Below are positions 46,946 through 59,481 of a DNA stretch of 64,000 nt, piece by piece. Position 1 is the first letter of the stretch. The number at the start of each line of letters is the position of its first letter. The DNA lies in assembly GCA_023935145.1 (NCBI GenBank), contig CM043699.1, forward strand, positions 123,663,036 through 123,727,035, given 5' to 3'. Made by a program: the position numbers and the translations under genes. The DNA comes from Bretschneidera sinensis (taxonomy: Eukaryota > Streptophyta > Magnoliopsida > Brassicales > Akaniaceae). The notes beneath the pieces are model-generated. The model made no database searches. It had not been told where the DNA came from and saw only the letters and a program-made list of their open reading frames with translations.

Positions 46946-48455
46946 ATAAAAAAATCTCAAGCAGAAAAATCAGTGTTAATGTGAATGTAAGAATTTTTTT
47001 TTTTTTTGTAACTTGAATCGGCCAAAACGGTGCGGTGCTTCACGTGAAGATTTTTGGGTAAGTAAATTTTTATAATATAATATGTTAATTAATAATAAAA
47101 TAATATTTATATTAAAAAAATGACAGTTCCTTAAATAATCTCTGAAGTTATTAGAGACTTCATTTTTTCACACAAATCAGTTCTTTATTTGGTTGAATCT
47201 TTCGTTCTTTTTCTCAATTGAGGGTAAATTTTCTATAAGATTCATAACTAAATAATTATATCGTTAAATTAAGTTATGAAATAGTAAGATTAATGAAAGT
47301 TTATGGTTAGGTATTGGTGATCAGCAATCCTAAGAAATTGCTTAAAGGAGCAGGAAAGGCAAGGAGGTGATCCACGGGTAGTTTTAAGTGCTACACGGTG
47401 AGTTAGATTTACTTTTAGTAATCGAGACCAATATAAAAATAAATTGATGATATTTGAATTAATTGTTGAATTATAATGATTGGATGATGTATTTTCTCTT
47501 ATGTAAGATAATTGATTGATCATTTAAGGGATGCTGAAAATTAATTATATGAGAAATTATATTTTAAAAGGATGGATTAATGAAAAATATGCTGAAAAGA
47601 TATATGGAATTCTTGAAAGATATTATTGATAAATTGATATGATATATGAGGAGACAATTTAATATTTATATGATAAAATAATAATTTTAAGAAAGAGATA
47701 GTTGAATTGAATTCTTTAATGTATGCTTGCTTGCATGTTATTATTCATATGCATAAAAGGAAGACCAGGAAGACAATTGGTCTAACTAAGAAGACCAGGA
47801 AGGTAGCTGGTCTGGCTGAAACATGTCGACATGTGGGAAGATGTTCCCAAATGATAGTATGAAATGATCTGATGAGAAAGAAAGAAATATATTTTAAATT
47901 CATGCATTTATTTTTTAAAATATTTATTATTGTTGGCTGAGATGCTAAATCATCAATCTTGATTGTGAAATGATTGATAGATAGATGAGTCTCATAGTGA
48001 GACAAATTTGATGATAAAGAATTATATGATCGATTGTTTGTATGATGTGAACCTTATGATGAGGTAAATGATGATATTAAATTGATAAAATATATGAGAA
48101 GAAACCGGATATGATTGGCATATGAGATATATTTATTGAAAGATGATAGCTTGATGATTTATTTACAAAGAATTGAATTAGTATGTGAGAAGAAATAGAT
48201 GATTAATTATATTGATTTAATATAACTAGAAGTATACAAATCAAGTACTTCTAGTAAATTTAATTCACTGAGCTTGTGAAGCTCACTCCTTATTGTTGAA
48301 ATATTTCAGGTTGTGGACAACATCCTCAGACTTGTGAAAGAAAAAGAAAAGAAAATTTTGAAAAGTTTTTAATATCCATGCATTTTGTTATTATTGTATA
48401 TATTGTTTTTGATAAGAAAAAGATGTTACATCTCATCTGAAAAGAGTTGAGAACT

Positions 48456-48492
<37 letters not shown>

Positions 48493-48595
48493 GTCGATGT
48501 ATATTTTTAATATTGTTTCATATATGTGTCGTACTGAGATTTCAAAATGTAATGACACCGTCTCGGGGGTACCCAACCCAGGATAGGTCATTACA
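46946..48595 (+). repeat. Family X LTR 3' part (plus)
   Basis: It contains 'ggtgagttagatttac' (47398), a 29-bp duplication built on 'aagaccaggaag' (47761-47820), 'cgacatgtgggaagatgttc' (47825) and 'gagcttgtgaagctcac' (48272). It ends 'gacaccgtctcgggggtacc' followed by AGGATAGGTCATTACA at 48595. Confidence 0.6.
48459..48489. repeat. (TA)n microsatellite
   Basis: About 15 TA units inside a family X LTR. Confidence 0.95.
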
Positions 48596-50600
48596 ATAAC
48601 AAACATTTCTATACTTGAAATACTCTATTAACTTAACTACCCCTTCTACTCCACGTTTTTCCTTATAGCAATCTAACTTTCTACCCACAAATTATATGTT
48701 GTAATCCATCGAGTTTCTTTAACTTACTTTCACTAGTAGTCCTTGAACAAGGTACTTCACAATCACATCATACAACCTTTATTCTTTTTACTATTTTTCT
48801 CGCTAGAAATTTCTCCAAATTATGTTCTTTTTTAGTGTACTCTTTACTTCCTTACTTCTTAATTTAATAGCTTTTCTCTTTCAGTCTCTCTCTATACCTT
48901 ATTACTGACAGTCTTCATAGTGAGGGTTAAAACCAATTGTCTCAAGTCTTAATTTTTCCATCAACAATTTCTCAATATCTACGCCTACCTCTCCTTCATC
49001 ATGATCATCCTAAAATTCTCATACTTTATCGAACTCTTAATCTTCTATCAATCATCTTCTTAATGTCCATTCACAAGGTAATCTCATTTGCTAAGCATAC
49101 GTGTTATATTCTTCATTAGTCACCTTCCTTCCTAATACTCCAAACACTTTAACTCACCGTCACACATCTATCATTTAATCTAATTTAACATTTCTCAACA
49201 AAACTCTCCACGTAATATAAAACTCTTGAATTCACTTAAAATGTTAATCAATCAGTCTTTTTCATTCATAACTCTACACTCAAGGCATTCTAAGTTTTTG
49301 AATAAATCAATCATTTTCTTGTATCTTACTTCATCTAACCTTAAGATTTGAAACAAATTTCATTACACCGTTCTCCTTTATAACTTCCCACATGATAATT
49401 ATACCTTTTAAGTAATTCCAGTCGAACTTATAATTGGTCCTCAACTAAGATCTTCCACTTTGAATCTAAAATATAAGACACTTTAATTGAGTCCATAAAA
49501 TCTTTGCTTAAGGAAATATCACTTTCCATTTTATTTCTCTTAGAGTCTCAAGGTACTACAAAAACTATAGTTGTAATATACCCAGCAACAACATTTATTA
49601 CTCGAATAACTTCTCTTGCTAAACCATCACTAAATCTTACTAAACCTCATACCTTATACTAACCACTTGTCAAACAACTTTCTCTTACCCTTACATACTA
49701 AAAAATTTCATCTATATCCCATTAGTATTTTAATCGTTCTTCTAAGGTCTCACTTCATCAAGAAGTATTTACAATTTCTAAAGATCAAAACAATTCCTCC
49801 ACTCTCAAACTTATCCACAATTTCTAATTGCTCACATAACCCGAACTTTCGAGGTGCTTCCATCGTGATACTCAAACAACTATTTTTCTCCATTCTCAAC
49901 ACCTAAGCATACACACAGACTTACCACTCAAGGTTCCATCTATTTAAGCTTACCATTAAAATAAACGACCACTTTTTAAGTTAATATTTCACATAAATCA
50001 CAAATTTTCTATTACAAACACTTTCGTATATATAACATGAAAGGAAAAATAATTACATGAAACATTCATATATAACTTAATAAAATATGTCTTCAAATAA
50101 ATTACCTTATTTCACACTTGGAATATTCTGTTCTTAACAGCACTTCCAAATCTTATGATTTGTAACTCAAAAATACTTTATTAAAACAAGGCTTTCAAAT
50201 AGACATAACTCTTTTATTTAAACATTATAAAGTATCAATATAGCAATTGATATACTAAACAACTACTTCTTCAACTTTCACTTTCTTACATTGTCATCAA
50301 CTCATTAATCATATACTAACATCACATCAAGGTAATCACACCAACAGTTTTCATAAAAAAAAAGTATCAATATAGCAAATGACAAACATTATAAAGTCAA
50401 TTCAAACATCATCAAATTCACACACTACCCAAACACAATTCAACTCCATTAAAATATCGAAACATCTTACCCCCACTTAACCCAAGTCTGGTTACAACTC
50501 CTAAACGACATCCTCTCTAACTCTATACAACCATCCCATGCATCATGCACCACTCCACTAAGTCTACATAATCTTAAACCTAAAGCTCTAATACCAAAAA
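48596..50600 (-). other. Family X internal region (minus) with primer site
   Basis: About 2 kb in which the plus strand has very little G. It directly adjoins an LTR end at 50601 and a primer site at 50585-50596. No gag or pol motif is readable; short ORFs (for example 48937-49119 and 49667-49906) are not recognised. It is too short for a full Ty3/gypsy internal region, so it is deleted or non-autonomous. Confidence 0.5.
50585..50596 (-). other. Primer-binding site, initiator tRNA-Met type (family X)
   Basis: The minus strand reads TGGTATTAGAGC shortly after the LTR end, one change from the standard initiator tRNA-Met complement TGGTATCAGAGC. It establishes family X as an LTR retrotransposon and sets the orientation of this copy. 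Confidence 0.8.
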
Positions 50601-51309
50601 TGTAACTACCCATCCCTGGGTGCGCCCTACCTGAAGAGGTGTCATCACTTTTTAGCTCCGAGCACCGCGACATCTATGCAAACATACATAAACTCAACAA
50701 GAATACAAACATTCATTCAAAACATTACAAGCTTATACAATCACGATCCATAACTAAAAATTCTTTATAATACATCAAATTTTAACTAGACACAAATAAA
50801 GAAAAATCTCTCCCCTTATTACAAAGAGTCTCGAGCATTTTTTCTGACAACGACTAAGCCAAACCCAACATTTTAAAACCCCTAACAAAGACCCCGAAAG
50901 ATGAGGATGTCGCAGCCAAAAACTTTAATTAGAACTTCCTTCAAATTTGACTTTTCAGCCTGTAATATTACTTGAAATGTTAGTAAAAATAAAAAAAAGT
51001 GAGCTAAAAAGCTCAATGAGACACACCTTACGAGAAGTAATCGCATTGGAGGAAATTATTATTATTATTACCATTATTTCTTACGATTCATTTACTTACC
51101 AACTATATGAAAATATGATTTTTAGGTTTCCACTAAGTATTTCTCTTTATTTCTTATACAATTATAAAACTTTTAGTATTAGGATTCTCTAAATTTCTTA
51201 ATTTAATACCACATACCAATCTTCATACATCCAAACAACATGAGAGCAATAGAACAAGAGGGAATTTTTTTTTTATCACAACACTTTTTATTTCCACAAC
51301 AAAGATCAT

Positions 51310-51415
51310 GCCTTTTTTCGGGCCAAGCACATCACATGTCCCTCATGGGCCAATCGTAACACACACCCCTCATTGGCTAATTAATACATATGCCCCTCTT
51401 GGGCCAATCATCACA
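51310..51415. repeat. Tandem GGGCCAAT motif array
   Basis: Motifs such as TCGGGCCAAGC, CCCTCATGGGCCAATC, CCCCTCATTGGCTAAT and CCCCTCTTGGGCCAATC are spaced 30-35 bp. Related motifs are at 44040-44100, 46085-46170 (reverse) and 53455-53530 (reverse). Confidence 0.75.
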
Positions 51416-52394
51416 ATACAGCCATGAGATGCAATGCAATAAAATGCACAATCAAATTACTGCTCCTCACTAGGCTAATCTCATCGTCACAGGAACGTCT
51501 CCCCACGTACCGGTACATCAAATCATTATATCATATCAAAACAGATCTTTCTTCATCCACTTTTTGGAAGGGTCTTGTACGTCCAATATCGTTTGATATC
51601 TTTACACCTCTTGTCAGAAGGGACCTACCGGCCTTAACTATAACTCACCCCTCAATAACATATCATCAAACAATTGTTATAATGCAAAATGCATAAAGTG
51701 ATATGCATGAAAGTAATCATCAATCATTCACATCACATTTTTGTAACAATTCAACCAAGCACATTCATTACCATAAATCACAACTTTCTCAATGAAACCA
51801 CCATGAACTATTTATAAACTTACATCTTATACAATTATTTCTCAACCTGTACAAGTTTCTTATAACACTAATCCTTAATATCTTTGTACCACATTTATAT
51901 ACTTACTCTTCCAGAAATTCTAGTGTTTATACTTATTGAGGTAAATCATATTTATACTCTTTGTTTCTATTATACAAATACACACACTTACTAAAGGTAA
52001 GGTGTACTCACTTCGTTACGCGCTCCACAACTAGTACCAAGCTACTTCCTTTAATCTGCAATGATATCCACAACTTGCACCTAGGAGTAAAAAAACATCT
52101 AACCCCCATCATTCTCAATCGTTATCAAATACTATAAAACCAAGGTAATTACACAATTTAAATATCATGTACGCATTTTGCACAAAACCAAAAATCAAAG
52201 AAATCGAGTCATTAAGCATTTTTTCACCCATTTTTCAAATCATTTACTTTGAATCTAAATTTTTTTTGATTACATAAATACTAACACTTTTAAAAATATT
52301 TTAATCATACTTTCGAAGTATATAAACATTAAAATAAATTTGAAAAAGTTTTGCATTAAAAAACTAAAGAAAAAATCACATTTTTGGAAAATCT

Positions 52395-52510
52395 ACTTGA
52401 CCCAATCGACTAGCTACTTGATCTAGTCGACTGGAACACCTCCAGAAGCTCCTGCCAATTTACCTAGTCGACTAGTATCCACCTAATATAGTATACGATC
52501 GACTAGGAAA
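52395..52510. repeat. AGTCGACT palindromic word array (family X)
   Basis: Words: CAATCGACTAG, CTAGTCGACTGG, CTAGTCGACTAG, CGATCGACTAGG and CAGCCGATTAG, about 22-36 bp apart. Confidence 0.85.
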
Positions 52511-53274
52511 GCCCCCAGCCGATTAGTAACCCAATTTTCAGCAAAAATTCCTCTACAAAAATCATCTTCCCCCCCTAAAAAAATCTTTCTTGATTTCAAA
52601 ATATCTTTTTAAATCCTCAAAGATATAAGTTCCTAAGGGTTTGAAGTCAAAAATTTTACATTACCCAAGAGAAATGATTGACTATTAAAACTCCAAATTT
52701 TAGAAACTTTGCACAAAACCCATTTTTGAACAAACCCTTTTTCTTTAAACATTTTCCATAAGAATTTCTTTAAATCACACTTCAAAAACTTAAATCTTTA
52801 GCTTAGGAAGTATATTTGAAGAATTATGAGAAATAAAAGAAGGATCTTTACCTTGATCCTTGGCCGAAATCTTTTCATTTTCCTCTCCCTTTTTTTTTTT
52901 CTCTCTCTTTATTTCTTCCTTTCTCTTTTTCTATATTCTTTTATCTCCTTCTCCCTTCTCCTTCTTGACACTTCTAGAGAGTTCCAGCAAAAATGCTGGT
53001 CTATTAACCCCTCACCCCTATTTATACTAAATTCTTTCCTTAATTGCACAAACAACTACCGATTCTTCCTTTTTTTTTTTTATAATACCCATCCAAAACT
53101 CTTTAAAACTTAACATTCTTCCCATGACATTTTCTATCCCATAATTACTGTTTCATTTACTTGGTTCCAAGTTCCATAATCCTCAATACTAAAAAGAAAA
53201 TAAAATAAAATTCAAACACCAAAACATGTCGAAGCTAGACAATGAAATTAAAATGCTCATTTTTTTAGGTACAG

Positions 53275-54265
53275 GGCTCTACATAGGACCACTGATAGTG
53301 GATCCATTGTAATATTATGATATGATGATTGGACGTACTGGTATATGGGGAGACGTCTCCGTGATGATGATATTAGCCTAGTGAAGGGCAGTGATTTGTT
53401 TGTGCATTGCATAATATATCATGACAATTTATTTCATGGACACATACATTATAAGGATTGGCCCATTAGGAGCATGCTTGTAATTGGCCCATGAGGGGCG
53501 TGTGATATGATTGGCCCATGTGGGGCATGTGATGATATGATGTGTTTGACCCAAAGAAGGACATGATTATTGTTGTGAAATGTAGAGACATTGAATGAAG
53601 ATCTTTATATGGTTGTTTTGGAATTATGATGTGTGAATGTACTAAAAATACTATTTATTATGTAATTAAGGAAACTTGCAATTTATAGTTTAAATGGTCT
53701 TATAATGGTATGAGAAATAAATAAAAATACTTGGAGGAAAGCTAAAGAAAATATTTGGAGAACATACAAGATAAGTATTACTTACACTTACAAGCTATAA
53801 TAAAAAATATGCTATAGTTGTAATTAAAAAGGTAAATTCCTCCAATATGATTACTTCTCGTAAGGTGTGTCTCACTAAGCTTTTTAACTCATCCTTTTAT
53901 TGTTGCTAACATTTCAAGTAATTGTTGGTGACTTGATGGTCAAAGTCGAAAGAAGTCCTAATTAAGGCCTTTGGAGGCAGCATCCTTAGCTTTGAGAGTC
54001 ATTGTTAGGAGTTAAATATTTGTGATTGGGATTAGTTGTTGTAAAAGAACATTGTAGTAGGGGAAGGTTTTCTTTCATTTGCATCAAATGTTAAATTTGA
54101 TGTATTGAAATTATAAGTGTGTAATTGTATTGACTTGTGATGTTTTGTGTAAGTGTTTGTATTATTGGTAAATTATATGTGTTATTAAATGTAAGTCGAG
54201 GTGCTCGGGACTGAAAGGTAATAATACCTCCTCTAGTAGGGCCCACCTGGGGATGGGTCATTACA
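53275..54265 (+). repeat. Family X LTR 3' part (plus), inverted to the preceding copy
   Basis: 53305-53820 matches 45935-46460 in the same orientation. 53850-54265 is the reverse complement counterpart of 50601-51060, ending GGGATGGGTCATTACA at 54265. With 50601-53270 it forms a potential fold-back. Confidence 0.65.
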
Positions 54266-56036
54266 AGTTCTACCCTTATATGTACACTCGAATTACTTGA
54301 CATGTTCATAACTATCATTCCAATGTTTTCTCGGTACCCTTTCACCCTTTGGGGGCAAGCTTTACCCTCATATGTACTCTCGAATCACTCAACATGTTCA
54401 TAATGAGAGCATAATTTTCACACCACAACCATAAGGTTATATTTATGCAATGCATTCACATCACAAAAAAATATCAACCACAATCAATCACACATCTAAT
54501 TCATAACAATCCATCATATCACAATAAAAATTCTTTCAATAATAATATCACATAATGTAAGAAAATGATACACCTTTAAATTTTTACTTATATATAAATT
54601 TCATCTCATGTATATATTGATTCTCATAATACACCAAATTTAAAACATATTTATATTATAATTATCTCATATTCAAAATTTCTTTAAGTCTTTAGGTTAT
54701 TAGTTTCCTTCTCGCTTACAAGAAGTAATGCGAACTCACCTCGCTATGCGATCCATAAACTAGTCCCCAACTACTCCATTCGTTCTTCAAAGTTGTTTTT
54801 CACTTGTGCCTAGAAATAAAATAATATTTAAACTCATTATTATCAATCATTAATGAATAATATATAACCTCAAAGGTATTTTTTCACTTTAAATGTCACG
54901 TGCGCACTTCGCACGCAACCAAAAATCAAAGAAATCAAGTGTTATGTCCCTTTTTGAATCATCGATTTAGGGATTTTAAAAACACTTTAATCTCATGAAT
55001 ACTGGGCATTTAAAAGTTTTTTTAATCATGTTTCCGATGATGTAAAGATTAAAATCACTTTGGAAAAGTTTCATATTCAAAAACTAAAGGGAAAAGGCCA
55101 ATTTTTCGAAAATCAGCATGATATAGTTGACTGGATACCTGATCTATTCAACAGAAAACAGTCCAAAAGGTTTTTGCCCATTCATTTAGTTGACTTAACA
55201 CCTGACTTAGTCAACTAAATCCCCTATTTCCAAAACAAAAATGGCCGAGAAGCTTCATCTAGTCGATTGGGCACCCGATCCAATCAACTGAATCCTCTGA
55301 ATCGAGCAAAATTCTTCCCGAAAACTCATGTTTCTCTCCAAAACTCTTCTTGATTTCAATAGTTATTTTCAAATCTTCAAAGACACAAGTTTTAAGTAGT
55401 TTTATTTTCAAAAATCAATATTACCCATTCCAAAATTTGAACTCCAAACTTAAATATCACAATCTTTGGTTCAAAACCCCTTTTTCTTCAAAGTAATATA
55501 AACCCTTTTAAAAAATCTCTCATAAACTTCAAATCCATAATCCCAAACTCAAATCCTTAGTTTAACAAACATTTTTGATGATTAAAGATAGAGAAAAGTA
55601 GATTTTACCTTGATTTTTGAAAAAATTTCCCTACTTTTTCCCTTTCTTTCTCATCTCTTTCTCTTCTTTTCTCATCTCTTTCTCTTCTCTCTCTTAGTCT
55701 CTCTAGAACTTTCACACAAAAAAAATTTGACCTCTCTCCCCATTTTGTACTCTTTCTTTTGCGTTATTACAAATTACACCTTCCATTTCTTATTTTTCTA
55801 CATTTCACCAGACTCTTTTCTAAAATTTGCAGATTTACTTAGCTTTTCTTAAATTCTTTCAAAATCCTCCCATGACATATGTTTTTATTACTTGATTCCT
55901 AACTTATTTAATTATTTCCAAGTTCAACTAATCCCAGTGTGAATTAATTACAATTTATTTTCAAATAAACACACCAAATTCACGTAGAATTGCACTCCCA
56001 TGGTTAAAATAGTTTAATTAAATACCATACTCTACA
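54266..56036 (-). repeat. Family X 3' LTR, truncated (minus)
   Basis: It continues inward with 'ggtaccctttcaccctttgg' (54330), 'cttacaagaagtaatgcgaactcacc' (54715) and AGTTGACT/AGTCGATT words (55130-55300). A pyrimidine-rich leader follows (55620-55720). The LTR start on the minus strand is TGTAGAG at 56036. The terminal 3' part is missing. Confidence 0.6.
55130..55300. repeat. Degenerate AGTCGACT-type word array (family X)
   Basis: TAGTTGACTGG, TAGTTGACTTAA, TAGTCAACTAAA, CTAGTCGATTGGG and CAATCAACTGAA lie in line. This copy is more decayed than those at 36.6 and 52.4 kb. Confidence 0.7.
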
Positions 56037-57703
56037 ATTATCCCCTAATTAAAAAAATTTTGTCCTCGAAGTTTCATCTAGCTTAGGTTCGAAAATAATT
56101 GAGGTTCTCGTTTCCCTCATTTCTTGCCATATTCATCAATCACATTTTTTTTTCTAAGGTATCCTTGTGTAAAGTTAAACTTTGTATTGACCACAAATTT
56201 TGACCCTTAAACCATTTTTAACTTAATATCATATCATTTTAATTTATTTATATTGCCACATTTTCACACATAAATTCAATCACTTTTTTTTTTAATTCAG
56301 CGGGAAAAAAATCCCAACATACACATTAAATGGTATTCACACCTCTTGTACTCACTCTCTTGGTCTCTTATTCACTTGTGATAAAATTTAAAAATTTTAT
56401 TTTAGAGTAATACATTATCGATTAATATTTCAATTTTTTAGTTCCACATTTTCTAATGTCATCTATATCTCCAACTCTTTAACATTCTTAACTTAAATCA
56501 GTTCTCCAATTCTCACTTACCATCACTTTACTCTTTGTTCTTTTTTATTTGACATGTCTCATAAAATGAGCTCGTTATTAAATTACTTACTTGTTCTTCA
56601 TATTCAAGTTTTAGTCATTTCCTTTCCCCCGAATAAAATATGATACTCAAGATTTATCAACTATATTATCCAAAAATTTTAAGCTCAACTTAGCTTTAGT
56701 TCACCTACCATTTCCTCGACACATTCATTTCACATTTTTCATTTACTTCAGTAGAATTCAATTAGTAACTTCAAAACTCGTCTTTTTATTCACTCACACA
56801 ATTTATAACATCCTTTCATCATTTTAATCCATTCCATGGTTTCATCTCTTTACACAATATGGATCTCTTAGCTCCTGCTCAAAATTTTCCAAAACCAATT
56901 TAATATCACCGAAGCACTGAACTCTATCTAGAGTTGCTCCTCTTTATCTAAAAGAGATAATTACCAAGTTATCTTGTCATTATCTCAAATGAATTCCCTT
57001 AATTAGTTCATCTTTTCAATTTCCTTCACCTATAGTTCCATTTGGTTCTCAAACCTTTGTCATAATTCAAAATCATTACTTTCACTCTTTCCATGAATCA
57101 CTTCACTTTGCACCGGCTGTCTTGATTAAATCTCTCACTCACTGCTCACAATCATATACTCCACATTTCATATCATGTCACAGTTCATCTTGCCCATCTA
57201 GATCTCATAAGAATTTTCAAATAGCCATTTTGTTTTAAAAAAGGGTTTTCTCCATAAAGGCTCGCCAATTTAAACTTCCTATGTTATAACTTTCTTGGTC
57301 CTTAACACCATACTCATTCACATATGTATCATCCTATTGTATTAAAAGTTCTCATTCATTCCAATTAAATATTTAAGTCATCTTAATCTTGTTAATATTT
57401 TCATCATTATCATAACTCAAACACCCCCTTTTTATTCATCAAGATAAAAATTTTCCACAAAACTTTTCACACTATAACTCATCTCTTCATCATTTAGTTT
57501 ATTGAATCATATTTTTGTCATTTCATTACTTATCTCTACTCCTTTATAAGAATTAAAATATTTACATTAACCTTTTCAAGTTACTAAATATCACTCATTC
57601 TTCTACTCGTTACAATTTTATCATCACTAGTTATTCATATTTCATTTTGAATTTAGTTTCCATAACTTTACTCATTTTAAAGATTGACACTTTTAAAAAA
57701 CCA

Positions 57704-57783
<80 letters not shown>

Positions 57784-58340
57784 TTCCCATACCTCCCTTT
57801 ACTGAACACTACCATTACTTATATGGTTTATCTGAAATTCCACAATTCTCAATAGCTTAAAAATCCTTGATAGTTTCTTCATTAATTATTCAGCATATAA
57901 AGTTTTGTAGTCTTTAAAAACTCTAAAAAAATTTAGCCTTTAGCGTTTTCTCATGCTGTAATACTCTTCTCCCATTGTAAAAGGTTAGTAATAATCCCCC
58001 AGATTTTGATTAAATTTTCCCGAGTTCCTCTGAATTACACAGACAACTTCAAAATAACTTACTGAAAAATATTACTCATTTATCATATATATAGCCTTGA
58101 AAATTTTAGTAGTCTCTTCATTCCATTTTAAACTTCATCACTTCTAACCCTCTAAGTTAGATTTTTTAACTTATCTTGGATAACAAATTTCTATTTTCTG
58201 CAACTATTTCCTTTACCAAATCATTCTCCCAATTTTTCTCTTTTCTACCATTCATCAAAATTTTAACAAACTCGCAAGAAAAATTCTTTATTCTTCATGG
58301 TTTTTATTAACTTCTCTAACTAATAATTGTTAAGTCTTTG
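56037..58340 (-). other. Family X internal region (minus), decayed
   Basis: On the minus strand the end reads GAGGACAAAATTTTTTTAAT followed by TAGGGGATAAT, the same layout as 42736-42764 (a polypurine tract after a pol-end-like motif). The plus strand is poor in G. No domain could be translated. A long AT microsatellite interrupts it. It is bounded at 58341 by the end of the opposite LTR. Confidence 0.5.
57706..57780. repeat. (AT)n microsatellite
   Basis: About 37 AT units, the longest in the window. Confidence 0.97.
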
Positions 58341-59481
58341 TGTAATGATCCATCCCGAGCGAGCCCATTCAAGACGGTGTCAATTACCTTTCAGAAACGA
58401 GCACCTGGACACACAATTAATATAATACAACAGGACAACATCTAATATACATAAGTTAAGATCATACAGTTAATACAACTATAAAGTTGTAGTTCTACAA
58501 GGTGTCTAAAGAGACACAACCAATAAGTTACAACTTCACACATCTAATATGCAACATAACACAAAAGAGACTTGACCAAGGATGCGGCGCTCGTGGACCC
58601 ACCTAAAACTGCATCAAATCTTTGAAGCTTTTCGACCTAAAATCCGAGATCTCTTGAAAGCTTACCTGAAAGGTTATAAAGAGGAGGGGAGGGGTGAGCT
58701 ATAAAGCTCAGCGAGTTCTTACTCTACACAAAATAATCACTTGTTAGAAAAAGTTGAGAGCTTATTAATATTTCTTTTTTCCTTTCTACTTTATTTGTTT
58801 ATATACATAGTCATATAACACTTTGCAAATCAACAATCTTAGTAATCATAATACGGTCCTATAGAACTCACATCTAACTTGCAACCACCATTCCATAGTT
58901 AATCAAAAATTCACAATTTATCCATATAACCAAACAATTCATATGTCCCCTTACGGGCTAAGCAAATCAAATTCATGTATGGTATGCCAATGCAGCATGA
59001 TGCAATGCAATGTTTCATCTCATAATCCATTGGGGACATCTCCCCATATACCAACACGTTTCACAGATAATAAATTGATGGAAAGCCCTTGATCCGGGCC
59101 GGATCCAATAATCCAAATATATTTGGTACCCACACATCCCTTGTGAGAAGGGACTTATCATCCTCACACATTACTCCTCCCTCAATAACATACCATAAAT
59201 TTTAATGCATGAAATGAAATGAAGTCAAGTGATGAACACGAACAAATTCTCATCAATTCATACAATCACACAACATTCGACACAAAGGTTGCAAAATCAC
59301 TATCTCATCATTTGTATATAATTAACTTATCTTACAACATAGTTATACACATAATTATTATATTTTAATAACAAATTATAATTCTTATGTAACCTTATTT
59401 ATTTGGTTTGCCCATTAACTTTCGTGCTTACCAAGAGTAGGGTAATACTCACCTTACGCCAAATTCTAGTCTTGGATCACT
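58341..59481 (-). repeat. Family X LTR 3' part (minus), cut by an insertion
   Basis: On the plus strand it starts TGTAATGATCCATCCCGAGC. It contains 'gctcgtggacccacctaa' (58588), 'gagctataaagctcagcgag' (58697) and 'gacatctccccatatacc' (59034). It reaches 'agggtaatactcacctta' (59437) and is interrupted at 59482 by an Athila-like LTR. Confidence 0.65.

Larger units (their letters stand above)
50601..53270 (-). repeat. Family X 5' LTR, near full length (minus)
   Basis: On the plus strand it starts TGTAACTACCCATCCCTGGG. In order it contains 'gagctaaaaagctcaatgag' (51002), four CCCCTC/GGGCCAAT motifs (51320-51410), 'gaacgtctccccacgtac' (51493), 'gtaaggtgtactcac' (51997), the AGTCGACT array (52395-52510), a pyrimidine-rich leader and a minus-strand TATA box (TATAAATA, 53019-53026). 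The outer end is near 53270 but not sharp. It is the best reference copy of the family here, about 2.6 kb. Confidence 0.65.

Noticed and set aside
56037..58340. Endogenous pararetrovirus origin of the G-poor region
   Set aside because: No movement protein, coat or RT motif could be read, and the flanking LTR ends and purine tract explain it as an LTR-element interior.
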